Numbered from the stretch's first letter, positions 1-9,108 are shown. The stretch is 32,633 nucleotides of DNA from Bacteroidales bacterium (GCA_016744655.1 JADGDY010000042.1:1-32633); one strand, 5' to 3'. Made by a program: numbers and translations. Notes: generated from the sequence alone by a model not told the origin.

Positions 1-114
1 TTACTATTCTTTACTATTCTTTACTATTCTTTACTATTCTTTACTATTCTTTACTATTCTTTACTATTCTTTACTATTCTTTACTATTCTTTACTATTCC
101 TTACTATTCTTTAC
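1..114. repeat. 10-bp minisatellite (ttactattct), about 11.4 copies
   Basis: The unit TTACTATTCT is repeated head to tail eleven times, followed by a partial TTAC. Only one copy (91-100) differs, ending in CC. The array runs off the left edge, so its full length is unknown. It lies about 200 bp upstream of dinB. The near-perfect identity of the copies suggests recent expansion by slippage. Confidence 0.97.
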
Positions 115-316
115 AAATGAACCACAGAGGCACTAGGACACAGAGAAAATGAGTGAATGGATAATGACAGAATGAAGTTTCACCAGATCCCAATTCTCCC
201 TTTCCCCAATTCTCCTTTTCCCACAGTCCCCCAATCCACAACTCTACAACACAAACTCCTCTTTCCAATTTCTAACAATTCTATTGTTTTTCATTTTTTT
301 TGTAATTTGCCCAATC
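115..316. other. Non-coding low-complexity leader region upstream of dinB
   Basis: No credible gene is present. It holds an ACCACAGAGG...GACACAGAG segment (120-145) and a pyrimidine-rich stretch in which a 16-bp unit, CCAATTCTCC(C/T)TTTCC, occurs twice in tandem (190-205 and 206-221), followed by a weaker third match near 230-237. I see no convincing promoter for dinB here. Confidence 0.6.
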
Positions 317-1426
317 ATGAATGACCAGATTCCCATCAAAAAGATAATACATGTAGATATGGATGCCTTTTATGCTTCGGTGGAACAAATGGATGATCCG
401 GAGCTTAGAGGTAAACCCTTGGCTGTGGGTGGCGGTGGAGAACGTGGAGTAATCGCCGCAGCTAGTTACGAAGCTCGGGCTTATGGCGTGCGGTCGGCCA
501 TGCCTGGAGCCTTGGCTAGAAAAAAATGCCCTCCTCTAATCTTTGTGAAACCCCGGATGGAACGCTATAAAGAACTTTCCTATAAAATTAGAGAGATCTT
601 TTTTGAATATACCGATTTAGTGGAACCTTTAAGCCTCGATGAAGCCTATTTAGATGTCACAGAAAACAAGAAAGGCATCAGCTCAGCAAGTAAATTAGCC
701 AAACAGATCAGGCAAAAAATATTTGAAGAAGTAGGGTTATATGCTTCTGCAGGAATTTCTATCAATAAATTCACAGCTAAGATTGCCTCAGACATTAACA
801 AACCCAATGGCCAAAAAACAATCATGCCCGATGAGGTCATCCCTTTCTTAGAGGAATTACCCTTCGAGAAATTCTTTGGTGTGGGAAAAGTAACCGCAGA
901 AAAGATGAACAGCTTGGGGATCTTTAAAGGCAAAGATTTAAAAGCACAAAGCTTGGGGTTTCTTGCTAGGAACTTTGGGAAATCAGGGAATCATTTCTAT
1001 GAGATTGTAAGAGGAATCCAATACAGTGAGGTGAAGCCCAATCGCATCAGGAAATCTATTGCTGCTGAGCGAACCTTTAAAACAGACATCTCTAGTGAAA
1101 AAGAAATGATTGAGAAGCTCGATCAAATAGCATCTGAGCTGGAAAGAAGACTAAAGAAATCTGATGTAAAAGGTAAAACCATAACTCTAAAAATGAAGCA
1201 TCATGACTTCACCATACAAAGCAGATCTAAAACAATTCATCAATGGATTTTCAAAAAGGAGGAGCTTATACAATTAGCTACGGATCTTTTGCGGCAAGCC
1301 GCTTTAGAAAAACCAGTTCGTCTATTAGGTATATCCATAAGTAAATTAGATAACGAGCCCGATTTACAGGCCGTTTGGAGGCAGTTGGAGATTGAATTTC
1401 CCGGTTTAATTTATAATAAGAGATAA
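317..1426 (+). CDS. dinB: DNA polymerase IV (Y-family translesion polymerase)
   Basis: This is a 369-residue Y-family polymerase that copies past damaged bases in the cytoplasm. The N-terminal palm carries the HVDMDAFYASVE block with the first metal-binding aspartates, and SLDEAYLDVT supplies the catalytic Asp-Glu pair. The GISINKFTAKIAS block and KPNGQ are typical of DinB. A helix-hairpin-helix (FFGVGKVTAEKM) and a little-finger domain follow. The C-terminal QLEIEF (residues 356-361) resembles a sliding-clamp-binding motif. The length matches the family. An in-frame TTG lies at 284, but the 11 residues it adds are hydrophobic and not DinB-like, so I start at the ATG at 317. The gene stands alone, with no SOS box that I can recognise. 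Confidence 0.95.
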   Translation: MNDQIPIKKIIHVDMDAFYASVEQMDDPELRGKPLAVGGGGERGVIAAASYEARAYGVRSAMPGALARKKCPPLIFVKPRMERYKELSYKIREIFFEYTDLVEPLSLDEAYLDVTENKKGISSASKLAKQIRQKIFEEVGLYASAGISINKFTAKIASDINKPNGQKTIMPDEVIPFLEELPFEKFFGVGKVTAEKMNSLGIFKGKDLKAQSLGFLARNFGKSGNHFYEIVRGIQYSEVKPNRIRKSIAAERTFKTDISSEKEMIEKLDQIASELERRLKKSDVKGKTITLKMKHHDFTIQSRSKTIHQWIFKKEELIQLATDLLRQAALEKPVRLLGISISKLDNEPDLQAVWRQLEIEFPGLIYNKR

Positions 1427-1675
1427 ATAGGTTTTAATAATTGATAGGTATTTACAAATGCTTTACAACTCCTACTATCTCTAATAAAACAACCCCAGAA
1501 ATACTAGAATAGTGGGTTTCAAATACATTACAAATTTCATCTAAATGTTTATTATGATTAATCAGTAAATTATACAAAACCCTATATATTTTTCCCTTTA
1601 ATAATAAGGCCCTAAGTTTCTTGTAAGAATGAGTATTAAACTATCAACTGTATAATGCTAGCAACTAACTAGGAA

Positions 1676-2389
1676 CTACGTTTTCTGAAGCAATCTCTTA
1701 ATTTTAGGATTTTTCTCATCAGAGAAAATCTCACCATCTTTTAATCGAATAATTCGATGGGCATGTAGGGCAATATCTTCTTCGTGAGTCACCACAATCA
1801 CAGTATTTCCCTGATTATGAATCTCTTCAAAAAGAGCCATAATTTCAACGGATGTTTTGGAATCCAGATTACCTGTTGGTTCATCGGCAAGTATAATGGC
1901 TGGATTATTAACTAATGCTCTTGCTACTGCTACTCTTTGTCGCTGACCACCAGAAAGTTCGTTGGGTTTATGGTGCATTCTGTCGGCTAATTGTACATTT
2001 TCCAGAGTATCTGTAGCCATGTCGGTTCGTTCTTTTTTGGTATAGCCTGCATAAATTAATGGCAACATTACATTTTCTAGAGCAGTGGAACGTGGAAGCA
2101 GGTTAAAAGTCTGGAACACAAATCCAATCTGTCGATTTCGAATATCTGCCAAAGCATTATCATCAAGTTTACTTACATCGTCACCAGCCAAAAAATATTC
2201 ACCACGTGTTGGTGTATCTAAACAGCCTAGAATATTCATCAAGGTAGATTTACCAGAACCAGATGGCCCCATTAATGCTACATATTCGTTCTTCTTAATA
2301 TCAAGGCTAATGGTTCTAATAGCTTTCACCAATTGTGTTCCTACTTGATAATGTTTTGCTATGTCTCGTATCTTAATGACTTCGTTCAT
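1676..2389 (-). CDS. ABC transporter ATP-binding protein, MacB/LolD type
   Basis: This 237-residue ATPase has Walker [10 protein letters not shown] at residues 41-49, a Q-loop in [13 protein letters not shown], the signature [15 protein letters not shown], Walker B with D-loop [12 protein letters not shown], and an H-loop in VVTHEED. The FQTFNLLP and ADEPTGNLD blocks are typical of the MacB/LolD/FtsE group, which power mechanotransmission-type permeases for lipoproteins, peptides or antibiotics. No permease gene is adjacent, so the partner must be encoded elsewhere and the substrate cannot be told. The ATG at 2389 lies just downstream of a TACTTTTG -7 element. The subfamily call is firm; the substrate is unknown. 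Confidence 0.93.
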   Translation of the reverse strand: MNEVIKIRDIAKHYQVGTQLVKAIRTISLDIKKNEYVALMGPSGSGKSTLMNILGCLDTPTRGEYFLAGDDVSKLDDNALADIRNRQIGFVFQTFNLLPRSTALENVMLPLIYAGYTKKERTDMATDTLENVQLADRMHHKPNELSGGQRQRVAVARALVNNPAIILADEPTGNLDSKTSVEIMALFEEIHNQGNTVIVVTHEEDIALHAHRIIRLKDGEIFSDEKNPKIKRLLQKT

Positions 2390-2411
2390 GGGTGCGATTT
2401 TCTTAATGAAT

Positions 2412-2419
2412 CAAAAGTA
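2412..2419 (-). promoter_or_regulatory. Putative -7 element TACTTTTG for the ABC ATPase gene
   Basis: Read on the minus strand, TACTTTTG matches the Bacteroidota -7 consensus TAnnTTTG. It would place the start of transcription about 15-20 nt upstream of the ATG at 2389. A TTG that could act as the -33 element lies 24 nt further upstream, slightly wider than usual. Confidence 0.45.
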
Positions 2420-2568
2420 TAAAAATAAGGCTTTACCTTGGTGCAATTAACATTTCTAAAGACTTTTTATTGTTTTTAGCTATTGCTAATATATAGCCTC
2501 CCCTATTTTTTAGTTTTATGACGCAGGAATTGGATAAAGATTACATCTATTTCTAGATTATTAGAAAC

Positions 2569-3189
2569 TTATCCTATGGGGCGAATTTGGAAATAAATAT
2601 CAATGCCATGTAGAACAGAATTCACAGCTACTGATGCTAGAATTAATCCCATCACCCGGCTGATAATACTAGCTCCACTATCACCAATATATTTGTGGAT
2701 TTTACTAGCGCCTAACATAAACAAGAAGGTAATTCCTAATACAGCCAACATAGCAATAGAAGATTGAAGTTGTTCCCAAATATTAAATTTGCTATTTTCA
2801 GTGAGTAATACAGCCGCTAACATGGCTCCAGGACTAGCAATACTTGGCATTGCCAAAGGAAATACTGCAGTCTCAGTCACGCTGCTGATCATGGCTTTTT
2901 CTTCTTCAGGCTTACTTTTCCCAAATATCATGGTCATGGCAAAAATGAATAGCACAATTCCTCCAGCTATTTGAAAAGCTGAAAGTGGAATATTTATAGC
3001 GTTTAATATCAATTCTCCAACAGCTATAAAAAACAATAAAACCATGGCTGAAATGAGAGCAGCTTTTAAGGCAATTCTTCTTTTTTCTTTTTCTGTAAAC
3101 CCAGTTGTTACGGCAATAAAAACGGGGATGGTTCCTATGGGATCAATTACAGCAAAGAAGAATACAAAAGTGGCTAATAATTCATTCAT
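2569..3189 (-). CDS. MarC-family integral membrane protein
   Basis: This 206-residue protein is almost entirely hydrophobic, with about six membrane segments. It opens with FAVIDPIGTIPVFIAVT, the hallmark DPxGxxPxF block of the MarC (UPF0056) family, and has an internal AGGIVLFIFAMTMIFG segment and PLAMPSIASPGAMLAAVLL, also typical of MarC. The family sits in the cytoplasmic membrane. Its transport role is not established, and the old link of MarC to multiple antibiotic resistance was not upheld. The length fits the family. It is separated by 179 bp from the ABC ATPase downstream, so a shared transcript is possible but not shown. Confidence 0.92.
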   Translation of the reverse strand: MNELLATFVFFFAVIDPIGTIPVFIAVTTGFTEKEKRRIALKAALISAMVLLFFIAVGELILNAINIPLSAFQIAGGIVLFIFAMTMIFGKSKPEEEKAMISSVTETAVFPLAMPSIASPGAMLAAVLLTENSKFNIWEQLQSSIAMLAVLGITFLFMLGASKIHKYIGDSGASIISRVMGLILASVAVNSVLHGIDIYFQIRPIG

Positions 3190-3296
3190 TTATTCGGTAT
3201 TGAGTTTTGCAAGGCTAAAATAGTGAAATTAATAGAGAACAAGGATTTTTGCATTTTATTAATAAATAATCCGAAGGGAATCAGCAGTCATAAGCC

Positions 3297-3304
3297 TAAA
3301 TTTG
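3297..3304 (+). promoter_or_regulatory. Putative -7 element TAAATTTG for trhO
   Basis: TAAATTTG fits TAnnTTTG exactly. It predicts a leader of roughly 15 nt before the ATG at 3326. No clear -33 TTG is visible. Confidence 0.45.
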
Positions 3305-3325
3305 CGCCCACCTAAAAACTAGAAC

Positions 3326-4366
3326 ATGCCATTACACAATATGATCAACCGAGAAGTGTTGAAAGAACAACTCATGCAAGAAACATTTAAAAGAAAGACA
3401 ATTTCCTTTTATCGATATTTCTATTTAGACCATCCTCAAGAATTTCGTGATGAGATTTATGCAGAATGGTTTGAGATGAATTGTTTAGGTAGAATTTATG
3501 TGGCAAGAGAAGGCATCAATGCTCAAATGAGTGTGCCAGAACATCATTTTGATGCCTTTATAGAGAGTCTGAAAAAGCATGAGATTTTCAAGGAAATCCC
3601 TATTAAATATGCTGTAGAAGATGATGGAAAATCTTTTTATAAACTCACCATTAAAGTTCGTCCTAAGTTGGTGGCAGATGGCTTGCAGGATGGAGATTTT
3701 GATGTGACCAATGTGGGGAAACATCTTTCTGGTGTGGAATTTCACGAGCAATTAGGGAAAGGAAACACTGTGGTTGTAGATATGAGAAATCTCTACGAAA
3801 GTGAAATTGGCAGGTTTGAAAATGCCATTTGCCCTGAAGCTGATACTTTTAGAGAGGAATTGGAAATTGCTGTTGATTTATTACAAGAGCAAAAAGATAA
3901 AAAAGTACTTTTATATTGTACCGGAGGAATCCGTTGTGAGAAAGCTAGTGCTTACTTAAAACATCATGGTTTTAATGATGTAAACCAATTGCATGGTGGA
4001 GTACTGGAGTATGTGAGACAGATTAAACCTTTGGGTTTAGAATCAAAATTTCTAGGTAAAAACTTTGTCTTTGATGCTCGCATGGCTGAAGATGTAAACG
4101 GGCAAGTTTTGGCTTCTTGCCATCAATGTGGTACTCCATTTGACACCCATAAAAACTGTGCAAACGATTCTTGTCACCTCTTATTTATCCAATGTCCTTC
4201 TTGCGCTGAGCAATACAATAATTGTTGTTCTGATGAATGTAAAGAGGAGTACCACCTTCACTCACTAGACCCTATTGCTCACCCTATCATCTCTAAAAGT
4301 GGTAGAAGATATCGCAAAAGCTTGACCATGTTGAAATTGAGAAGAGAAGAAATTGTTTCATTATAG
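3326..4366 (+). CDS. trhO: tRNA uridine(34) hydroxylase TrhO (rhodanese family, YceA-like)
   Basis: This 346-residue protein matches TrhO, which hydroxylates U34 of certain tRNAs to 5-hydroxyuridine. The N-terminal domain carries the GRIYVAREGINAQMS block, which is characteristic of the family. The central rhodanese domain (about residues 130-235) has the active-site loop CTGGIRCEKAS with Cys198. The C-terminus is cysteine-rich (nine Cys between 265 and 305, including CHQCG and CPSC), as expected for the long form with a probable metal-binding tail. The gene is transcribed alone, divergently from marC-like. A TrmR-like methyltransferase that could act on its product lies at 11077-11718. The identification is strong; activity is inferred from the family. 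Confidence 0.94.
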   Translation: MPLHNMINREVLKEQLMQETFKRKTISFYRYFYLDHPQEFRDEIYAEWFEMNCLGRIYVAREGINAQMSVPEHHFDAFIESLKKHEIFKEIPIKYAVEDDGKSFYKLTIKVRPKLVADGLQDGDFDVTNVGKHLSGVEFHEQLGKGNTVVVDMRNLYESEIGRFENAICPEADTFREELEIAVDLLQEQKDKKVLLYCTGGIRCEKASAYLKHHGFNDVNQLHGGVLEYVRQIKPLGLESKFLGKNFVFDARMAEDVNGQVLASCHQCGTPFDTHKNCANDSCHLLFIQCPSCAEQYNNCCSDECKEEYHLHSLDPIAHPIISKSGRRYRKSLTMLKLRREEIVSL

Positions 4367-4577
4367 TTTCGTAGAATTTATAATTTATTCTGAATAGTAT
4401 AATTCACATTTTTCTTTGTGGATTCTAGGTCTCCTTTGAGTGTTTTCCAGTTTTTATGGGCAAGTTGGGTAATAGCCAATTTGTTTCAAATAAAGATTTT
4501 TGATATCCAAATAAATACCTTCATTCTAAATAAACAGATATTTCTAATTCAGAGCTAATTAGATATGGAATAATTTA

Positions 4578-4585
4578 TAAATTTG
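4578..4585 (+). promoter_or_regulatory. Putative -7 element TAAATTTG for the C1 peptidase gene
   Basis: This is an exact TAnnTTTG match about 40 nt upstream of the chosen ATG at 4625. It falls at an upstream in-frame start candidate (4583), which supports the downstream ATG as the real one. No clear -33 box is visible. Confidence 0.45.
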
Positions 4586-4624
4586 GGCTGTAATTATAGT
4601 ATCAAATACCAAAGATTTTTAAAG

Positions 4625-5830
4625 ATGAAAAAAGCAAGCATTATTCTATTGGCCCTTGTATTGACATTACCAGTGTTGGCAAAAAAGAAAGATAAGAAGA
4701 AAGAGGATAAAAAGGCCTACGAGTTTACTATTATCAATGAAGTTCCAACTTCTGCGGTTAAAAACCAATATCGCTCAGGTACTTGTTGGAGTTTTGCTGG
4801 CATTGCATTTCTTGAAACTGAATTGATACGTTTAGGAAAAGACGAAATAGATTTATCTGAAATGTTTGTGGTTAGAAATGCCTACAGCCAAAAAGCAATA
4901 AATACTGTGCGTTGGCATGGTAATCTTAACTTTGGTGGAGGTGGGAACTTCCACGATGTTACTTGGGTTTTTGCCAATCATGGAGCTATAACTGAAGAGG
5001 CTTATGCTGGACTTGAATATGGAGAAGAAAAACATGTTCATGGAGAACTAGATGCTCTTTTAGATGGATATGTAAGCACCGTTATAAAGAACAGAAACAA
5101 GAAATTAAGCCCTGCATGGCACAAAGGTTTCGATGGAATATTAGATGCTTATTTAGGAGAGGTTCCTGAAAGTTTTTCTCAAGATGGTAAAGAATTCACG
5201 ACACAGTCTTATGCTGATGAATTAGGTTTAAATATGGAGGATTATGTGGAAATCACATCTTTTAATCATCACCCATATCACGAAAAATTCATCTTAGAAA
5301 TTCCTGACAATTGGATGTTGGCTGAGTATTATAACCTTCCTTTAGATGAAATGATGGAAGTGATAGAAAGCGCTTTAATGAATGGTTATTCTGTAGCCTG
5401 GGATGCTGATGTCAGTGAAAAAGGCTTTAGCTGGAAAAATGGTGTAGCTATAGTGCCAGATGCCGAGAAGCCTGAGTTAGCAGGTATGGAAAGTGAGAAA
5501 TGGGAAGAGTTGGACGAGAAAGAGAAAAGCGAAAAACTCTATAGTTTCGATGAGCCTGTAGCAGAAAAAGTAATCACTCAAGAGTTAAGACAAGAAGCTT
5601 TTGATAATTATAAAACCAAAGACGATCACTTAATGCTCCTCACAGCAGTAGCAAAAGACCAAAGAGGAGAGATTTTCTATAAAGTAAAAAATAGCTGGAG
5701 CGAAAAAGGAAGTCCTTATGAAGGTTTCTTCTATGCTTCCACTCCTTATATGCAATCAAAAACTATTAGTATTATGATTCATAAGGATGCTATTCCTGCT
5801 GAGATTAAAGCCAAGTTAAATATTAAATAG
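4625..5830 (+). CDS. Exported C1-family cysteine peptidase (bleomycin hydrolase/aminopeptidase C-like)
   Basis: This 401-residue papain-fold peptidase has the catalytic triad in PepC/bleomycin hydrolase order. The oxyanion Gln48 and Cys54 lie in NQYRSGTCWSFAG, His335 in DDHLMLLTAV, and Asn356 in KVKNSWSEKG. Unlike cytosolic aminopeptidase C, it begins with a signal peptide (MKKASIILLALVLTLPVLA) followed at once by a lysine-rich stretch, so it probably acts in the periplasm or outside the cell. No pro-region is evident, because the catalytic Cys comes only about 35 residues after the predicted cleavage site. I start at the ATG at 4625 because it begins the signal peptide; an in-frame start at 4583 would add 14 residues before it. 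Substrate is unknown. Confidence 0.9.
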   Translation: MKKASIILLALVLTLPVLAKKKDKKKEDKKAYEFTIINEVPTSAVKNQYRSGTCWSFAGIAFLETELIRLGKDEIDLSEMFVVRNAYSQKAINTVRWHGNLNFGGGGNFHDVTWVFANHGAITEEAYAGLEYGEEKHVHGELDALLDGYVSTVIKNRNKKLSPAWHKGFDGILDAYLGEVPESFSQDGKEFTTQSYADELGLNMEDYVEITSFNHHPYHEKFILEIPDNWMLAEYYNLPLDEMMEVIESALMNGYSVAWDADVSEKGFSWKNGVAIVPDAEKPELAGMESEKWEELDEKEKSEKLYSFDEPVAEKVITQELRQEAFDNYKTKDDHLMLLTAVAKDQRGEIFYKVKNSWSEKGSPYEGFFYASTPYMQSKTISIMIHKDAIPAEIKAKLNIK

Positions 5831-5835
5831 TTTTT

Positions 5836-5873
5836 CGCCCACGAATTTTCGCTAATTTGGCTAATTGTCGCAA
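5836..5873. repeat. Degenerate gctaatt-type repeat, copy 1
   Basis: The segment CACGAATTTTCGCTAATTTGG and the following GCTAATTGTCGC resemble the repeat DNA at 10025-10050 and 10310-10328, with the shared core CGCTAATT. It directly follows the peptidase stop codon and encodes nothing convincing. Confidence 0.4.
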
Positions 5874-5958
5874 ATATCCATACTATTCGGTTGTTTTATA
5901 ACAGTAGCACAATTCTCCCAAATTGTTGCTTTGTTTAAAAAAGCTCAGCTCAATCTAA

Positions 5959-6121
5959 AATGCTTCCCGATTGTATTAATGAAGCATTGGGTTTTAAACG
6001 GCGGAAAACATTTCCGCCACAGCAGTATGTATGTTCACAGAGCTAATACAATCTAGCTCAATTGGAAATGTTTTCCGATTAACTGTTCTTTTACAATTCG
6101 GACTTGGAAAACATTTCCAAG
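5959..6121. repeat. Cluster of related palindromes between convergent genes
   Basis: Three copies of the core GGAAA-(A)CA/TG-TTTCC occur. GGCGGAAA-ACA-TTTCCGCC (6000-6018) has an 8-bp perfect stem, GGAAATGTTTTCC (6064-6076) is the inverted form, and CTTGGAAA-ACA-TTTCCAAG (6103-6121) has another 8-bp perfect stem. A further hairpin pairs AATGCTTC (5959-5966) with GAAGCATT (5981-5988). Outer arms also pair: GATTGTATTA (5969-5978) with TAATACAATC (6044-6053). The stems differ while the core and loop are conserved, which suggests duplicated elements with compensating changes. They lie where two genes converge, so they may act as bidirectional terminators, although no long T-tract follows. The rest of 5831-6142 holds nothing else I can name. 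Confidence 0.75.
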
Positions 6122-6142
6122 CCAGCAGTTCAGTAAAGAACA

Positions 6143-9016
6143 CTACACCTTCTCAGCTTTAGCAATTAAAGCATCGCCTTCTTTTTTGGCTTTAGCTTTT
6201 ATTGCTTTCGATTGTTTCTTGGCTTCATTTACTCCCTTGTCGGCTTGGGTGGCAGCTTCTTTTTTAAAGCTTTCGGCCGTTTTATCTGCTTCTGCTTTTA
6301 GTTTGTCTGCTGCAGTTTTTGCCAAGAGCTTTTTCATGGTATCATCGCCAGCTTCTTTTATTAAGGCATCTGCTTGCTTATAGGCTTCCACTTTGGCTGC
6401 ATCGGCTTGTTTGTTGGCTTCTTTTTTAGCTTGATTGGCCACTTTTTGTGCTTCAGAAACCAGTTTCTTTCCTTGCTTATCTGCCTCTGCCATTAGCTGT
6501 GCAGCTTGCTTTTTGGCCTCATCAATGGCTTGTTTCTTGGCCTTTTCTTTCTCTTCCTTCAGCTTTAGTTCTGCTTGCTTTTTCAATTCATCAGCCATAT
6601 TGCTTGCTGAATTCTTTAAATCTAAACTTACTTTGGGTTCCGTCAATGTGCCACCAATTAAAGCCCTAAATTTAATGGTTTCTGGAGTTTGAACATCTAA
6701 TCCTAATTTACCAGCTTCAGCAAATAATTGGGAGGCCACTGCATTGGCCTGTGAGCCTAACTCTGAACTTGGAATGCTGAAATCCATATAATAGTCAATA
6801 TTCTGATTGATGTTTTGAGAGCCACCAATGGTCATTTTCGATTTGCCAAATTTGGTGTCGAATGGCTTCACTTCAATATTCCCATTGGTCATGGTATAAG
6901 TCAAATCCATATTCTCGAGAGAAAGCTGATTAAACTTGTCCGACTTAATTAAACTTCCCATCTTCTTGAAAATATCAGCATTTTTGATGGCTAAATTATC
7001 GGATTGCAGTCTCCCCTTGCTGTTTACTGTGCCCAAATCGGGCTCCATGTTTTGCAAAAGAATACCATCGATATTCATTTTAGCTGAAATACTTCCTTCT
7101 ATATTTTTAGCAATAGGAGCAATTTTTTGAATGGTATTGAAAGTCTCAAATGTCTCTTTTACATTGAAATTTACTGCATCCATATCAAAATCGAAGCTGG
7201 GTTTCTCCAAATCTTGAGTGGAATATTGCCCGTTCATCTCTAAACTACCCTCTAGCATTTTCATGTGGAGTTTATTCAAACTGGCTATTCCATCTTTTAA
7301 TTGAAGGCCTCCTCTAATATTTCTGATTTTCATATTATCATAGAGAAGCTCATCGATTTGTGTGTTAAGAGTGAAATCAATGTTTTTCGGGATTTCTATG
7401 ACTTCTAATTCTTCACTTGATTCATCTGAATCACCTTCTATTTCTTCAGTTTCTTCACCCATTAGATCAGCCATATTTATCTTATTAGATGTAAAACTGA
7501 AATCTCCTTTTAGTAAGTCATCTTTGAAATAATAGGCCAGGAAGTTCTCTATCTTACCACTCATATTCATGTCGCTCTCACCAATTATAGCATTGAAATG
7601 AGCCAGATCAACAAATTGGGGAGAAATAATTGCTTTGGCACTTTTGATATGAATGCCTTGAGGTAAATCCATATCTAGATAGTTTAAATCAATAACTGCA
7701 ATCTCACCAAGGGCATGAAAGGCTTCATAATCTTCATTTTCGATGGTCGACATTTTCCCTTTCATTTCCATATTGGCTTTAATAATTCCACTCATCTTCA
7801 TATCATCAGAAGGAAGCAAGTCTTTCATTTTTCCTAAATCGATGGTTCCATTTATCTTAGCATCTATATTGGGGTCGCTCACAGGAGTGGTCACCAACAT
7901 GTTCATATCGAAAGGATTTCCGGCCATATCCATATGGAATTTCTTCAGGTTGACGATGGTGTGGTCTTCAACTCCATCTTTATTATCGATGGCTAAATCC
8001 ATGGCAATATTCTCTACTTTTGATGGTAAATCGGGATATTGAAACATGGCATCTTTTACCAATAATTTCAGGTTGAAAGCTGGCAATTGATTTTCATTAT
8101 AAATTCCTTTCACCTTACCTTTTAGCGACAATTGACCAGCTGTTTTTAAGTCTTGAAAATCGGTCATATAAACTGCCGGAACTAAAGAGAGGATGTTTTT
8201 GAATTCAGTTTGCTTGGCATCGAAAATGAGGTCAATAGCTATATCATCATTTGGCATTTCAATAGCACCATCAAAGCCCAATTCCAGTTCATTAACTCTG
8301 AGGAGGTTTTCTTTGAAAGTATATTTTGATTTTACTAAATCGGTTTCTAAATCAGCAATCAGCTCCATTTTAGCCTTCTTTAAATAGGATAGGCCTTCCA
8401 TTTTCAAACTCATGGCATCAATAGTAGTTTGAGTGGAAAGAGTGGTGTAGTCCGACGAGAGGTCACCACTAAGAATGAAGTTCAAATTCTCCATTTTCGT
8501 GAATAAATCCATGCTTTGATCTTCATATATAATTTCTGCACCAACAATACTGAAATTGTTCAAGGACAATACCATAGCTGATTCTGAATCACTGGATATT
8601 TCCTCAGCTTCAATAGTTTCCGATTCCAAAGCAATATCCCAATTGGCTCGACCATCTTCTAATACTTTGGCATAAACCATAGGATTTGAAATGATGATGG
8701 ATTTTATTTCTATTGGGTCATTTAACACACTCAGTAAACCAAGATCTAGACGAAACTGATGAATATAGGCTAGGGTATCTCCTTCAAACTTGTCGACTCC
8801 AATCACTGAAATCGCATTCATCTTGAAACTCATATCTGGAAAAGAAGTGAGAAGACTTAATTTAACCTCCTCAAAATTTACCCTTGCATTTACATTATTA
8901 TTAATTTCTTGCTTGGCTATTTCTGTTATTTTTCCTTGGAAAGCCATTGGAAGGATAATCAATACAGCTAAAATAAAAACGAAAATGATGAGAATCCACT
9001 TGATGATTTTTTTCAT
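6143..9016 (-). CDS. AsmA-family protein with long charged C-terminal tail
   Basis: This 957-residue protein has one N-terminal membrane segment (about residues 5-25) followed by a periplasmic region rich in beta-strands typical of AsmA/DUF748-like proteins. The family includes bridge-like proteins linked to lipid traffic between inner and outer membranes. The conserved features are the N-terminal INNNVNARVNFEEVKLSLL region and the closing GGTLTEPKVSLDLKNS block near residue 795. After that comes a tail of about 150 residues, dominated by Lys, Ala, Glu and Asp, that looks like a continuous coiled coil or LEA-like helix. An acidic spacer (GEETEEIEGDSDESSEELEV) lies mid-protein. The gene converges on the C1 peptidase across the palindrome cluster. 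A TATCTTTA sequence at 9044-9051 on the same strand could be its -7 element. Confidence 0.88.
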   Translation of the reverse strand: MKKIIKWILIIFVFILAVLIILPMAFQGKITEIAKQEINNNVNARVNFEEVKLSLLTSFPDMSFKMNAISVIGVDKFEGDTLAYIHQFRLDLGLLSVLNDPIEIKSIIISNPMVYAKVLEDGRANWDIALESETIEAEEISSDSESAMVLSLNNFSIVGAEIIYEDQSMDLFTKMENLNFILSGDLSSDYTTLSTQTTIDAMSLKMEGLSYLKKAKMELIADLETDLVKSKYTFKENLLRVNELELGFDGAIEMPNDDIAIDLIFDAKQTEFKNILSLVPAVYMTDFQDLKTAGQLSLKGKVKGIYNENQLPAFNLKLLVKDAMFQYPDLPSKVENIAMDLAIDNKDGVEDHTIVNLKKFHMDMAGNPFDMNMLVTTPVSDPNIDAKINGTIDLGKMKDLLPSDDMKMSGIIKANMEMKGKMSTIENEDYEAFHALGEIAVIDLNYLDMDLPQGIHIKSAKAIISPQFVDLAHFNAIIGESDMNMSGKIENFLAYYFKDDLLKGDFSFTSNKINMADLMGEETEEIEGDSDESSEELEVIEIPKNIDFTLNTQIDELLYDNMKIRNIRGGLQLKDGIASLNKLHMKMLEGSLEMNGQYSTQDLEKPSFDFDMDAVNFNVKETFETFNTIQKIAPIAKNIEGSISAKMNIDGILLQNMEPDLGTVNSKGRLQSDNLAIKNADIFKKMGSLIKSDKFNQLSLENMDLTYTMTNGNIEVKPFDTKFGKSKMTIGGSQNINQNIDYYMDFSIPSSELGSQANAVASQLFAEAGKLGLDVQTPETIKFRALIGGTLTEPKVSLDLKNSASNMADELKKQAELKLKEEKEKAKKQAIDEAKKQAAQLMAEADKQGKKLVSEAQKVANQAKKEANKQADAAKVEAYKQADALIKEAGDDTMKKLLAKTAADKLKAEADKTAESFKKEAATQADKGVNEAKKQSKAIKAKAKKEGDALIAKAEKV

Positions 9017-9108
9017 GGGGAATTGTTTTTTTGTATAATGGGGTAAAGATAAAAAGATTGATGATTTATAATCACCTTTTCAGAACAAAGGCATCGAACA
9101 TTTATAGA

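Noticed and set aside
1..114. CRISPR array
   Set aside because: The repeat is a continuous 10-bp tandem without spacers, and no cas gene is present.
284..316. TTG upstream start for dinB
   Set aside because: The 11 extra residues are hydrophobic and unlike DinB N-termini, which start right before the HVDMDAFYA block.
5865..6056. 63-codon open frame after the C1 peptidase gene
   Set aside because: It runs through the palindrome cluster and repeat DNA, with no domain or start signal.
6081..6142. Possible integron attC-like site in the palindrome cluster
   Set aside because: The GTTRRRY/RYYYAAC core pair is not found in the right arrangement, and there is no cassette array or integrase.
6435..6692. 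Long antisense open frames rich in Ser, Ala and Phe opposite the AsmA-like gene
   Set aside because: They are the expected mirror image of the Lys/Ala/Glu-rich coding tail on the other strand.
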